Source: an uncultured Lachnospiraceae bacterium | GTDB lineage: Bacteria; Bacillota; Clostridia; Lachnospirales; Lachnospiraceae | Assembly (NCBI GenBank): GCA_902788555.1 | Contig: CADAKQ010000035.1 | Coordinates: forward strand, 10,821-68,574 | Reading direction: 5' to 3' | Length of the DNA: 57,754 bases | Shown: positions 1 to 8,913 of the stretch, piece after piece | Numbering within the stretch: the stretch's first letter is position 1 | Layout: each line of letters starts with the position of its first letter | Position numbers and translations under genes: made by a program | Notes under the pieces: model-generated | Told to the model about the DNA's origin: nothing | Databases searched by the model: none | What the model saw: the letters and a program-made list of their open reading frames with translations, nothing else

Positions 1-240
1 TCCATTTTTTGTGGCGTGCCATTCACTTGCCAAATCTGGTATTACAGTTTGTAAATCATTAAAACCTTTTAACACCTTTTTCCCAGAACAGTATGGACAC
101 CCGGCTCCTTTACTCCTACTACCAACGGTAGCCTGCCATTCATGCCCTAAAGTGCATTTCCACCAAATCTTTGCATTTGACCCAATAGTTATTCTATCCA
201 GATCCAAATTGACATTCTTTTCATAACTATATTCATTCAT
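1..240 (-). CDS. Zinc-ribbon (DUF4379-like) protein, 3' part outside window
   Basis: The minus strand encodes at least 80 residues from an ATG at 240 and runs off the left edge. The translation has the treble-clef zinc-ribbon pattern of DUF4379-type proteins: an IWWKC knuckle, GHEW, then GCPYCSGKK, followed by the start of a second unit (DLASEWHATKNG). These families normally carry several such units, sometimes with a C-terminal nuclease; that part cannot be seen here. The start is uncertain: the frame stays open upstream to a TAG near 297, without another ATG/GTG/TTG, and no good ribosome site precedes 240. It lies 106 bases downstream of the HEPN-like gene on the same strand and could be co-transcribed. 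The family call is from recognised motifs; a nucleic-acid role is inference. Confidence 0.7.
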   Translation of the reverse strand, partial: MNEYSYEKNVNLDLDRITIGSNAKIWWKCTLGHEWQATVGSRSKGAGCPYCSGKKVLKGFNDLQTVIPDLASEWHATKNG

Positions 241-346
241 TAAGTTTCTATTATTCTTGAGGAGTTTAGACGTAATGACACCCCCTTTTCTGCGCTATCG
301 TATATTCATGTATAATTGCAAAACTCGTTGTATAATCTATTCTGTA

Positions 347-2122
347 TTATGTGTACCGACGTCTTTCAATCTCATCCATAAAACTACTACTGTACAATGC
401 ACAAAATTTCAAAGCTATCATGACAAAATAAATGCAGTCCCCTGTAGAGCATTCAGCTTCAATATTTAATCCGTGCCCCACTTTATTTCTAATATTTGAT
501 CCAGCTTTCTGTTGAAGTAGACCATCAAAGGTAAATATAATATTCTCGTCAATACATTCATTAAGTTTTACGCCTGCAAATATTTGGCTAAGGACTTTCT
601 TTTGTTGAATACCTTCTTTAACATCATAGTATGTCATAAGATCCCCACACATTTCAGCTAGGTTTCTTATAATATTCTCCACCTTGGGTGCCAACTTATC
701 CAAAGCGTCTGACATACGCCCCGTAAGTCCATAGTATACACCTCTTTGAACATCTTTCTCCTGTCCTTTAGGAATAATAGGATTATTATCAAAAACAAAA
801 TCCAAATCTGATTCTTGTATATTTAATTTCCGGAATAATTGAATAAACCAGACTCCTACCGTTTGACCCTGTATTATTTCATATTCCTTCGCCTTATGAT
901 ACATGTGTAAAAGAATATTATTCTCATCATTCAATTGCAAACCCGGAAGAAAGAACTCCGTCTGTCCTTCTGAGCCCAAAATATGCATAGGGAACAATGA
1001 CGATATGGGAGAAGCGTTATTTGTAACATCTTCATGGATTTTCTGCTTATTTTGAAAGCCAAAAGAAAACACCACATCCCAAATTAAATCGTGAACATCA
1101 TGATTTTCATACTCTTCACGGAATTTCTTATAAAAATCAGTTACATCATATTTAAATTCATGCATTGGCATGCTCTTTACAGCTGTTTTTTGCACTTCTA
1201 TAAGACGTTTTTGAGCAGTTATTGCTTTTTCCGATGCACCGTGATTTTGATATAATCCAATAGCTTTCTTAATGTCGTTCTCTGCCATAAACCAGTTTCG
1301 ATTACCAATAGTATTCTCACCATCAGAAGCTCTTACAAGCTTTTCTGCCCCCTGTATCAATGTATCTGCAAATCGGATATAAACATTATTCTCGGATTCA
1401 GTATCCTTAAGCTTTTTGTAAATATTTGCTTTTACATAATATGCCTGTTCCAGTATATGTGCAGTATTTATACTATCTTCATTTTTTTCGATTAGTTTAT
1501 CCACGAAAGGAATAAGTGCATTAAAATCACAAAGATAATTCTGGTATATTATCAATTCAATTAATGAGATAGATAAGAAGGAAGGATCATTACCGTTTAA
1601 TCTGACTATGTCATTGTATATATCAGCCAAAAAACCTTCCTTTTTATCATTTCTACCTAATTTTGCAGCTAATTCTATTGCTCTGCTTATATAATCAATG
1701 CACTGTACCCAATTTACCTCATCAAACCACTCGTGATATAGTTCGTAATATTCCTCCATTGCAATATTTGCCGCCTCATACATATGATTGCATAGCCAAA
1801 TAACATCATATATATGCGCCTTGAGATTATGAGGTAATCTCATCCAATCAAGATTATTGAGTATCTTCAGTTCTGTTTCTGTAAAGGGAATTAACTCCGA
1901 ATCTCCATATTTCCTATATTCTTTTTTTTCATCGACATCTCTACGATCAGATCTATAAATGATTTCAATTCTATAAGCCTTCTCAACTATATCAAAAACT
2001 TCTAAATCAAATGGTTCTTTCAACTTTGCACGACTTGATAGATTAAATGAGTGAGGCAGATTATCCCAATGGCATTCTTGTCTTAATGCAACTATTTCAT
2101 CAATCAACTCATAAAAATTCAC
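347..2122 (-). CDS. DUF4209-like protein with C-terminal HEPN-type motif
   Basis: A 591-residue, probably cytoplasmic protein. It starts at a GTG (2120-2122) preceded by a purine-rich GGGGGGAG site. The first two thirds are helical and TPR-like with no catalytic motif that I recognise. Near the end the segment NIRNKVGHGLN contains Arg545 and His550 in the R-x4-H spacing of HEPN domains, as in DUF4209 proteins of similar length. HEPN domains are often RNases in defence or toxin systems, but no nucleotidyltransferase (MNT) antitoxin is encoded next to it. The zinc-ribbon gene follows on the same strand. Function is not established: what is seen is the R-x4-H motif and overall architecture, and a defence role is inference. 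Confidence 0.6.
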   Translation of the reverse strand: MNFYELIDEIVALRQECHWDNLPHSFNLSSRAKLKEPFDLEVFDIVEKAYRIEIIYRSDRRDVDEKKEYRKYGDSELIPFTETELKILNNLDWMRLPHNLKAHIYDVIWLCNHMYEAANIAMEEYYELYHEWFDEVNWVQCIDYISRAIELAAKLGRNDKKEGFLADIYNDIVRLNGNDPSFLSISLIELIIYQNYLCDFNALIPFVDKLIEKNEDSINTAHILEQAYYVKANIYKKLKDTESENNVYIRFADTLIQGAEKLVRASDGENTIGNRNWFMAENDIKKAIGLYQNHGASEKAITAQKRLIEVQKTAVKSMPMHEFKYDVTDFYKKFREEYENHDVHDLIWDVVFSFGFQNKQKIHEDVTNNASPISSLFPMHILGSEGQTEFFLPGLQLNDENNILLHMYHKAKEYEIIQGQTVGVWFIQLFRKLNIQESDLDFVFDNNPIIPKGQEKDVQRGVYYGLTGRMSDALDKLAPKVENIIRNLAEMCGDLMTYYDVKEGIQQKKVLSQIFAGVKLNECIDENIIFTFDGLLQQKAGSNIRNKVGHGLNIEAECSTGDCIYFVMIALKFCALYSSSFMDEIERRRYT

Positions 2123-2217
2123 AATTACTCCCCCCTACTCATATTTGATTATCAGATATTGTTGTCTTATATGTATTTATGCGCATAGCTATCATGTCAC
2201 ATCATGGTAACTTCTCT

Positions 2218-3975
2218 TTATATCATCCTAAAATGTTGCAAAGCATCCTCTATCGCCTTAACTTTTTCCTCCGGGCATCCAGGCTGTCTGCTATTCTCAG
2301 ATTTTGGCTTATTGTAATTTTCACGCTCAATAATCCCATGCTTCTGCTTTACCTGAGCAATGTTCAGATTTGTCACATGAAATCCATAGTGCTCCTGCAC
2401 CCATTCTTCAATCTCTTTATATGTTGCTTTAGCTTCCGCACTTGTAAGATCAAGCTCATCCATATCCACCTTTACGTTGATATGGTGCTTCGTCTCATGA
2501 AGTTTGGACAATAAACATACCGTCTCAATATTCCTCGTAAAAGGAAACTGATCCACACAGCTTGCCTTGACAAGCTTATAACCTTTCTCATCCATTATCT
2601 TTAAATCCCTTGCAAGGGATGTTGGTTTACATGATATATAAACTATCTGCTTCACTCCAAAATTCAAAATCTTATCCAGTGCTTTGGGATTTATGCCATC
2701 CCGGGGCGGATCAACTATAATCAAATCCGGTTTGTCAGAGACCAAATCAATTGCCTTTAAGACATCTCCGGCTATAAACTCACAGTTAGTAAGTCCGTTA
2801 AGCTTTGCATTTTCCCTTGCGGCCTCCACAGCTTCCTCAACAATTTCAATTCCTATTACCTTTTTTGAAGCAGGTGCCATCATCTGTGCTATAGTTCCCG
2901 TTCCGCTGTATAAATCAAAGACGACTTTTCCTGAAGAACCATTACTTTCACTTTCAAAATCAAACAAGTCCAATTTAGCCCGGTCGCTTTCATTGAGTGA
3001 ACCACTCTCATATATATACTCTCTCGCCTTTTCGTAAAGCACCTCACAGCCCTTTGTGTTGGTCTGAAAAAATGAAAACGGGGATATCTTAAATTTTAAT
3101 CCGATTACTTCCTCGGTTATGTAATCCTTTCCGTATAAACATGTGGTTCTGTCGCTTTTAACTACATCTCCGAGAGTATCATTTTCCGTATAAAGAATTC
3201 CGGCTATGCTTCCGCCTTCGGTAAGCTCTCCGTTTTTTTCAAGAAATACCATGTCATTTACATATTCATTTAGCAAGGCTTTTTCATCAAAGCCGTATGT
3301 ATTCCACCGGGTTGATGTAACAAGATTTATAAGGAATTCTCCGGTTGCGGCAGACTGTCTTACCACAAGGTTTCTGAGTATTCCCTCGTGCTTCATCCTG
3401 TGATAGTAAGGTACATTTCTATTACGGAAAAAATCTAAGGTAAACTGCACGATTTTTCGCCAATCCGAATTAATTATCACACAGCCGGTTTTTTCACACA
3501 CACTCACTATATCATGAAAGCTTCCTTTCTTGTGAAGCCCAAGTGCAAGAGGTCCATCCTTATATTCATCCCCGAAGGTAAACTCCATCTTATTGCGATA
3601 TGCATTTTGAACAGGAGACGGTATGATACCCTCCCACTCATAGGAATGTCCGGGAAGTGCCTTATCTATTAACTTTTTTACCATATCCTCCTTAAACCTA
3701 AGCTGGTTTTTATAAGAAAGGTTCTGGTAAGCGCATCCTCCGCATATACCGAAATAAGGACATAATGGTTCTATGTCCTCAAGCTCTGATTTTTCCAACA
3801 CCTCAAGCAAACGTCCTTCCGCCATACCTGTTTTTTTCTTAGATATCGAAAATCTCACCTTTTGTCCGGGAAGTGTTTCCTTAACGGTAACCTTCCTATC
3901 CTCTATAAAAAGACTTCCCTTGTTGGGAAAATCAAAATCTGAAATATATCCTTCATATACTTCACCCTTTTTCAT
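2218..3975 (-). CDS. rlmD: 23S rRNA (uracil-5-)-methyltransferase RlmD/RlmCD family
   Basis: Transfers a methyl group from SAM to C5 of a uridine in 23S rRNA. The N-terminus (about 1-60) is a TRAM RNA-binding domain. Cys72, Cys78 and Cys81 form the C-x5-C-x2-C part of the 4Fe-4S site, with a later Cys in the VSVCEKTGC segment. The SAM loop is DLYSGTGTIA, VDPPRDG follows, and the catalytic Cys lies in VYISCKP (SCNP in E. coli RumA). At 585 residues it is longer than the approximately 450-residue core because of an 89-residue C-terminal extension starting near residue 497 (VDMDELDLTSAEAK, later GIIERENYNKPKSEN), which I know from clostridial relatives. The start at 3975 has an AAGGAG site. The leader contains the inverted-repeat element at 3989-4130. 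Confidence 0.93.
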   Translation of the reverse strand: MKKGEVYEGYISDFDFPNKGSLFIEDRKVTVKETLPGQKVRFSISKKKTGMAEGRLLEVLEKSELEDIEPLCPYFGICGGCAYQNLSYKNQLRFKEDMVKKLIDKALPGHSYEWEGIIPSPVQNAYRNKMEFTFGDEYKDGPLALGLHKKGSFHDIVSVCEKTGCVIINSDWRKIVQFTLDFFRNRNVPYYHRMKHEGILRNLVVRQSAATGEFLINLVTSTRWNTYGFDEKALLNEYVNDMVFLEKNGELTEGGSIAGILYTENDTLGDVVKSDRTTCLYGKDYITEEVIGLKFKISPFSFFQTNTKGCEVLYEKAREYIYESGSLNESDRAKLDLFDFESESNGSSGKVVFDLYSGTGTIAQMMAPASKKVIGIEIVEEAVEAARENAKLNGLTNCEFIAGDVLKAIDLVSDKPDLIIVDPPRDGINPKALDKILNFGVKQIVYISCKPTSLARDLKIMDEKGYKLVKASCVDQFPFTRNIETVCLLSKLHETKHHINVKVDMDELDLTSAEAKATYKEIEEWVQEHYGFHVTNLNIAQVKQKHGIIERENYNKPKSENSRQPGCPEEKVKAIEDALQHFRMI

Positions 3976-3988
3976 TTTTCTCCTTTTA

Positions 3989-4130
3989 AGGCTTGGATGT
4001 TATAGACATAATCCATCGCAGGCACGCTCTCGCTACTCTCAGACGCAAAGGTACTAAGCTCGACTTCTCTCGCTAAGTACCTGCGTCTTCAAAGTACCTG
4101 CTTATGGATTAGTCTATAATATCCAAGCCT
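3989..4130 (-). repeat. Nested inverted-repeat element, family I copy 1 (rlmD leader)
   Basis: The 34-base outer arms (3989-4022 and 4097-4130) are almost perfectly complementary. They enclose a core with its own inner stem (GGTACTAAGC pairing with GCTAAGTACC) and a distal GTAGCGAGAGCGTGCC segment when read on the minus strand. The core is clearly homologous to that of the element at 49153-49296, while the outer arms are unrelated. The element fills the gap between the YfcE gene and rlmD and ends just before the rlmD ribosome site, so it would be transcribed as the rlmD leader. It could be a structured RNA or a MITE-like repeat. Confidence 0.8.
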
Positions 4131-4143
4131 ATTAACGTATTAA

Positions 4144-4626
4144 TTAAATATTATGAAATTCGTAAGCTACACCTTCAAAATCATCGATATCAATAATTGC
4201 ATAGGTTTTCTTTCCGTCATCCTGTCTCGGAAGTGAGATACTTCCCGGATTAAGTATCGTTACATCATCTTCATTTTCATCTAAGTATGGTATATGCGTA
4301 TGTCCGTAAAGAGCTATGTCACACTCATTTTGCAATGCATTATATCTGAGTGTGGAAAGTCCCATGCTTACACCTTCTCTGTGACCGTGAACAGCATATA
4401 TCCTGTGTTCTCCAAACATTAAGATAAGTCTGTCTTTTAGTTCAGGTATATAATCCGTATTCCCACAGACGAAATATGACGGAACTCTTGCCATACTTTC
4501 AATTTCCCGATAGCTTGTACCTACATCTCCAAGATGTATTAATGCATCTATTTTTCCTGCAGCTTCAATTGCTTTTTTTACAGTATCATTTCTTCCATGT
4601 GAATCACTTACTACCAGTATTCTCAT
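4144..4626 (-). CDS. YfcE/MJ0936-family metallophosphoesterase
   Basis: A 160-residue calcineurin-like phosphodiesterase of the YfcE type, using a two-metal centre to cleave phosphodiesters. The metal motifs are in order: SDSHGR near residue 7 (D-x-H), LIHLGDVG (GD), VCGNTD (GN-x-D), AVHGHREG (GH) and LYGHTHIP (GHTH). Length matches the compact family. It lies 67 bases downstream of rdgB on the same strand, a pairing that is common in Firmicutes (rdgB-yfcE, often with rph), so the two are probably one operon. The ATG at 4626 has an AAAGGT-like site. The cellular substrate is unknown. Confidence 0.9.
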   Translation of the reverse strand: MRILVVSDSHGRNDTVKKAIEAAGKIDALIHLGDVGTSYREIESMARVPSYFVCGNTDYIPELKDRLILMFGEHRIYAVHGHREGVSMGLSTLRYNALQNECDIALYGHTHIPYLDENEDDVTILNPGSISLPRQDDGKKTYAIIDIDDFEGVAYEFHNI

Positions 4627-4693
4627 AGTACCTTTTTAAACCTCACAAACTCCAAAATCACAAAATAAAATAATTTCCTTGTAAATAAATTCC

Positions 4694-5284
4694 TTATATA
4701 ATCTCCTTAATTGCACGAAGAGCATTTCCTCTGTGACTGAGATTATTTTTCTCCTCCGGGTCAAGCTCGGCGGTTGTTTTACCAAGCTCAGGCACATAGA
4801 ATATAGGATCGTAACCGAAGCCGTTTTCTCCGGCAGGCTCATAGGCAATCCTTCCCTCTATGGTTCCTCTTCTTGTATCAACTCTTCCGTCAGGATAAGC
4901 CACTGCTATGGCACAGACAAAGCGCGCTGTTCTTTTTTCGTCGGGAACGTCCTTTAATCTGTCCAAAATAATACGGTTCTTAATCTCATAAGGTGTATCG
5001 ACACCCTCATAACGCGCCGAATATATGCCCGGCTCCTTGTTTAAATAATCTATCTCAAGTCCACTGTCATCCGCAAGAACAATGCAGCCCTCTGCCTCCT
5101 TAACCTTAGATATGGCGGTCGCCTTGATAATTGCATTTTCTTCAAAGGTCGTTCCGTCCTCTACTATATCTATATTAATTCCCGCCTGTTTCATAGATAA
5201 AATTTCATATCCCGCATCTGCAAGAATCATCCTTATTTCTTTCATTTTATCTTCGTTACCCGTTGCAAAAATAATTTTCTTCAT
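4694..5284 (-). CDS. rdgB: XTP/dITP diphosphatase (HAM1/RdgB family)
   Basis: Hydrolyses non-canonical purine triphosphates (dITP, XTP) to monophosphates, keeping deaminated bases out of DNA. The 196 residues are typical of the family. The N-terminal IIFATGNEDKMKEI is the substrate-binding signature, LADDSGLEID holds the acidic metal site, and FGYDPIFYVPE plus LSHRGNALRAI are the C-terminal signatures. The start at 5284 has a GAGGGAA site. It is followed by the YfcE-type phosphodiesterase on the same strand. Confidence 0.95.
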   Translation of the reverse strand: MKKIIFATGNEDKMKEIRMILADAGYEILSMKQAGINIDIVEDGTTFEENAIIKATAISKVKEAEGCIVLADDSGLEIDYLNKEPGIYSARYEGVDTPYEIKNRIILDRLKDVPDEKRTARFVCAIAVAYPDGRVDTRRGTIEGRIAYEPAGENGFGYDPIFYVPELGKTTAELDPEEKNNLSHRGNALRAIKEII

Positions 5285-5344
5285 TTCAGGTTCCCTCTTC
5301 TTTCCATCATCTATTTGTTTTATTGCATACTGCTTTTGCAGCTT

Positions 5345-7078
5345 TTATTCCATATCAATTTCTTCCTCATCACCATCCGAAACATAGTCGGTAAATGCTT
5401 TAAGGCAGACATTACAATTTTGTGTCTCCTCTGCACTATGCCAGATTTCTCCGTATAAGCTGATATAGCCCTCACCGTCTGTTATATCAAAATTTTCCGT
5501 TCTCTCGTCAACATTATATTCAATGGCTATCGGATGAACGGCCTTCGGTGTATTTATTTTAACTACTACAGCATATTTACTATTATCACTAAGTCTTACC
5601 GGCTCCGGTATTCTTACAGTATAATATCCGGCATATTTCATACTTCCGGAGGTCAAAAGCTCACGATTTTCAAAGGAGGTTTCGTCCTTAAAATTCTGAA
5701 CAAGATAAATCTCAAAAGACGTATCCTTATCTGTTGCATAGAACGAAACGGCGGAAAGCTCCTCATTTTTATCCGTTTTATAAACATTGGAAAAGTACGC
5801 TTCCTCTTTATTAAATCCCATAAGTCCAACCCAGCCAAGCATATCCGATTGATATATTTTATCGAAATTGTCTGAATCGCCAACTCTTGTATAAACTACA
5901 GATTTTTTGCATATAACCTTGTCATAATAGGACACATAAAAATATCCGTCTTCACCGAATTCTTCGCCCCAACTATTCTTACATATAAATGCTCCGTTTC
6001 CCTCCGGTTCTATGGTAAAATTTTCTTTGGGATAATTATCATCCCAACCAACTACAACCACATCATGATTTGCACCTTCCTCACCATCATAGTAATATGC
6101 CGAATTCTCCCTTGAATAATACTTTGAAACACTGTCAACATACTCCATCTGACAGTAAAGCGAGGTTTCAACAGCACCATATCTGAATATCGCACTCTTT
6201 AAAACATCCATATCCTTATCATTAATAATAAGTGCCTCCTCAAGATGCTTAACAGCCTTTAAGTCAGAATCCGTCTGTCCGTCCCCATAAGGGTCATCCT
6301 TTTCATATACCGGACCCTGCCATGCAGCAAGATAAGCTATACTCATAGTATGTTCTCCGCCTATATCAACATCCAGATTGTAGCTGTTGGAAAGTGTCAT
6401 ATTGTCAGTTGAAAAAACACTGTATTCCATAGGCAAAAGTGTCGTTTCCAATGCTCCAAGAGAAGCAAATGCCCAACACGTTCCGTATCTCCCCTGATCT
6501 CTTACCTCTGTAACCCTGCCATAATCTCTCATATCGTACTCTGCCGGAAGATTTCTTTCCTTACCAACCAAAGCCATATCTATATGATTATCGTAGTAAT
6601 AATAATCCACATCATAGTTTAAAAATTCCGAAATATAGTTAATTGGAAGCATGAGTTTTCCTGTTTCTTCATCTCTTTCAATTATTCTGTCAAGAATTAC
6701 CTCTTCGCTGTCATTTACTAACGCCTTATCCAGTCCTTCACATAAAGCGATTTTATTTTCACCCTTCATAATAAGAAGTCTGCCATCCGGATACTCCTGA
6801 ACAGAACAATTAAGAAGACTCTTTAAAAGCTCGTCGCAAACAACAAGATTCATATTATCATCAACAAAACATTTGTAATTAAATTCATCAATACTTAATC
6901 CGTTTATGGTTACTATAAGGTTATCATTTACACGTTCAACCATATTATCCTTAAAAAGCTTTGAACACTCTGAAAACTCTTCAGACTTATCTACCATAAC
7001 AACCTGCTTCCTGGTTGCAAAATATGTAATTGTAAATATCGCTGCGAAAGCAGCAAGAAATACAAATATTTTTTTCAT
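5345..7078 (-). CDS. Secreted/anchored papain-family (C1) cysteine protease
   Basis: A 577-residue protein with an N-terminal hydrophobic segment (about 3-20) without an obvious cleavage site, so it may be a signal anchor. Residues about 50-170 resemble a copper-amine-oxidase-like N-terminal domain used as a cell-surface module. The papain domain follows, with Gln195 and catalytic Cys201 in DQGRYGTCWAFAS, His338 in GANHDVVVVGWDD and Asn368 in CKNSWGEEFGEDGYF. The C-terminal 180 residues are beta-rich and look lectin-like, as in other bacterial C1 proteases. All three catalytic positions are present, so it should be active outside the membrane. It lies in tandem with rdgB and the THUMP methyltransferase; no functional link is evident. 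Confidence 0.88.
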   Translation of the reverse strand: MKKIFVFLAAFAAIFTITYFATRKQVVMVDKSEEFSECSKLFKDNMVERVNDNLIVTINGLSIDEFNYKCFVDDNMNLVVCDELLKSLLNCSVQEYPDGRLLIMKGENKIALCEGLDKALVNDSEEVILDRIIERDEETGKLMLPINYISEFLNYDVDYYYYDNHIDMALVGKERNLPAEYDMRDYGRVTEVRDQGRYGTCWAFASLGALETTLLPMEYSVFSTDNMTLSNSYNLDVDIGGEHTMSIAYLAAWQGPVYEKDDPYGDGQTDSDLKAVKHLEEALIINDKDMDVLKSAIFRYGAVETSLYCQMEYVDSVSKYYSRENSAYYYDGEEGANHDVVVVGWDDNYPKENFTIEPEGNGAFICKNSWGEEFGEDGYFYVSYYDKVICKKSVVYTRVGDSDNFDKIYQSDMLGWVGLMGFNKEEAYFSNVYKTDKNEELSAVSFYATDKDTSFEIYLVQNFKDETSFENRELLTSGSMKYAGYYTVRIPEPVRLSDNSKYAVVVKINTPKAVHPIAIEYNVDERTENFDITDGEGYISLYGEIWHSAEETQNCNVCLKAFTDYVSDGDEEEIDME

Positions 7079-7123
7079 GAATTCTACCTGTCACATTTTT
7101 TAATAATAAAACAAATTTCTCTT

Positions 7124-8278
7124 TTAATGCTCTTTCTTCGGCGGCTTCGGCCCCATAAACTGATAAAAATACGACTTAATCATACCGTTATATATCTTTC
7201 TGTTCTTATCAGCTTTTCTTCCGATATATTTTTCTGCCTCCTCATAAGATGTAATCAGATACATCGACCAGTCCGAAAGCCTTGCAAAGCTCTCACCAAT
7301 CGTCTTATAGAGCTCAGGCAAATCCTTCTTTTCCTCGAGTCTTTCACCATAAGGCGGATTGGTAATTATAAATCCATAATGCTTAGGATTGGAAAGCTCC
7401 TTAACATCCCTCGCCTGAAAATGTATGTATTTATCAACACCTGCCTCTTTGGCATTGGTCATGGCACATTTTACGATTTCAGCATCCAAATCATAGCCCT
7501 GGATATTCATTTCTATATCTTTTCGTATCATGTCATGCGCTTCATCATAGGCGTTATACCATATCTTTTTGGATATAACCTTATCCCATGCATCAGCAGT
7601 AAACTCACGATTCATACCGGGTGCTATATTTGCCCCTATCATAGCCGCTTCTATCGGAAATGTTCCGCTGCCGCAAAACGGATCAACAAGCACTCTGTCC
7701 TTATTCCAAGGCGTAAGCATAAGGAGTGCCGAAGCAAGCGTCTCCGATATCGGTGCCTTACCGACAAGCTGTCTGTAGCCACGCTTGTGAAGCGAGACAC
7801 CGGATGTATCTATGCCGATGGAAACCATATCCTTAAATATAAAAACTCTAATCGGATATTCGTCTCCGTCCTCTTCGAAATGGTTTATATGATAGGTCTG
7901 CTTCATCCTGTCAACTATCGCCTTTTTCACAATAGATTGTATGGAGCTTCCCGAAAAAAGCGCACTCTTATTCGTCGTTGCCTTAGTCACCCAGAACTTC
8001 GCATTCCTCGGAAGATACTCCTCCCATGCAATCGCCTTCGTCGCCTCAAAAAGCTCATCAAAGGTAACCGCCTTAAAGCTTCCCATCTTAAGAAGGATTC
8101 TTTCAGCAGTTCTAATAAATATATTGGCACGTGGAATAACGGTTTCATCACCCTTGAAGGTAACTCTGCCGTCCTCCACGGAAACTATCTCATATCCCAG
8201 CTCCGTTATCTCTTTTTTAAGCACCGACTCAAGTCCGAAATGACACGGTGCAATAAGTTCAAACTCCTTATCATTCAT
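7124..8278 (-). CDS. THUMP-domain class I RNA methyltransferase (YpsC/RlmL-N family)
   Basis: A 384-residue SAM-dependent N2-guanine RNA methyltransferase. The N-terminal ferredoxin-like and THUMP region (about 5-160) binds RNA. The Rossmann domain has DPFCGSGTFPIEAA at about 199-212 as the SAM loop and NPPYGERL at 307-314 as the catalytic NPPY motif for an exocyclic amine. Size fits the Gram-positive YpsC group rather than the fused RlmKL of enterobacteria. The target is probably 23S rRNA by analogy with RlmL, which is not proven here. Confidence 0.92.
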   Translation of the reverse strand: MNDKEFELIAPCHFGLESVLKKEITELGYEIVSVEDGRVTFKGDETVIPRANIFIRTAERILLKMGSFKAVTFDELFEATKAIAWEEYLPRNAKFWVTKATTNKSALFSGSSIQSIVKKAIVDRMKQTYHINHFEEDGDEYPIRVFIFKDMVSIGIDTSGVSLHKRGYRQLVGKAPISETLASALLMLTPWNKDRVLVDPFCGSGTFPIEAAMIGANIAPGMNREFTADAWDKVISKKIWYNAYDEAHDMIRKDIEMNIQGYDLDAEIVKCAMTNAKEAGVDKYIHFQARDVKELSNPKHYGFIITNPPYGERLEEKKDLPELYKTIGESFARLSDWSMYLITSYEEAEKYIGRKADKNRKIYNGMIKSYFYQFMGPKPPKKEH

Positions 8279-8444
8279 ACATTTTACCCTTCTTACCTAT
8301 AAATACACATTATCCATTTTATTTTAAATGCCTTGCGATATGGTGTCAAGGCTTTATATGTCAGGGTTGTATCACGGATCAGGCACAAATCTAAATATTA
8401 TGAATATTTTAAAGTAGATAATTATTTTCAAGGAGGCGGACATT

Positions 8445-8753
8445 TTGAGATTTCGTAATATTAATATTAGGAACATCATGAATGAAGCAATTATTAACGA
8501 AGGAATAATAGTAGACGTAAGAGAAAAGGAAGAATTCGCAAAGGGTCATATCCCTATGGCTATCAATCTGCCTCTTTCAGATATAGAAAATGGAAAAGTT
8601 GGCTTACCAAGAAACAAGGTTATACTTGTTTATTGTGAAAACGGAGGCGGAAGTATGATGGCCGCACGTATACTTTCGAATTTTGGTTACAATGTGATAA
8701 ATACTATTGGAGGAATAAGAAATTACAGGGGTGCACTTACCAGAAAAAGATAA
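8445..8753 (+). CDS. Single-domain rhodanese-like protein
   Basis: A 102-residue rhodanese fold for sulfur transfer or thiol chemistry. Family features are the IVDVREKEEFAKGHIPMA block, the active-site loop YCENGGGSMMAA with the sulfur-carrying Cys, and the GGI segment near the end. The start is a TTG at 8445, chosen because AGGAGG at 8431-8436 lies eight bases upstream and no ATG fits. It is a monocistronic-looking gene between a minus-strand methyltransferase and the small Asn/Gln-rich gene. Confidence 0.88.
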   Translation: MRFRNINIRNIMNEAIINEGIIVDVREKEEFAKGHIPMAINLPLSDIENGKVGLPRNKVILVYCENGGGSMMAARILSNFGYNVINTIGGIRNYRGALTRKR

Positions 8754-8869
8754 GCTTCTGTTTTAAACAGCTTACTGACAGATAATTTTTACATTTAATG
8801 AATATTCCTTTTAATATATGTCCATAATTAAGGTGTAAGGCTTATTAAATAAAGCCAAAACATATTGAT

Positions 8870-8890
8870 ATATCTGCAATTTGCAGATAT
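8870..8890. promoter_or_regulatory. Perfect palindrome upstream of the Asn/Gln-rich gene
   Basis: Two 10-base arms (ATATCTGCAA and TTGCAGATAT) flank one central base. The symmetry, with too little room for a hairpin loop, is that of a dimeric repressor or activator site. It ends about ten bases before the AGGAGG of the 46-residue gene. No factor can be assigned. Confidence 0.5.
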
Positions 8891-8913
8891 TGGCATAGTA
8901 AGGAGGAATAGAT

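Noticed and set aside
347-2122. HEPN-MNT toxin-antitoxin module
   Set aside because: There is no minimal nucleotidyltransferase gene on either side, and the HEPN protein is far larger than a typical HEPN toxin.
3989-4130. A classic MITE or a simple terminator
   Set aside because: Two copies share the core but not the terminal arms, and no T-run follows the stem; neither description fits well.
7127-8302. A 391-codon open frame on the plus strand
   Set aside because: It lies exactly antisense to the THUMP methyltransferase, whose motifs are complete. The antisense translation has no recognisable domain, and no ribosome site is present.
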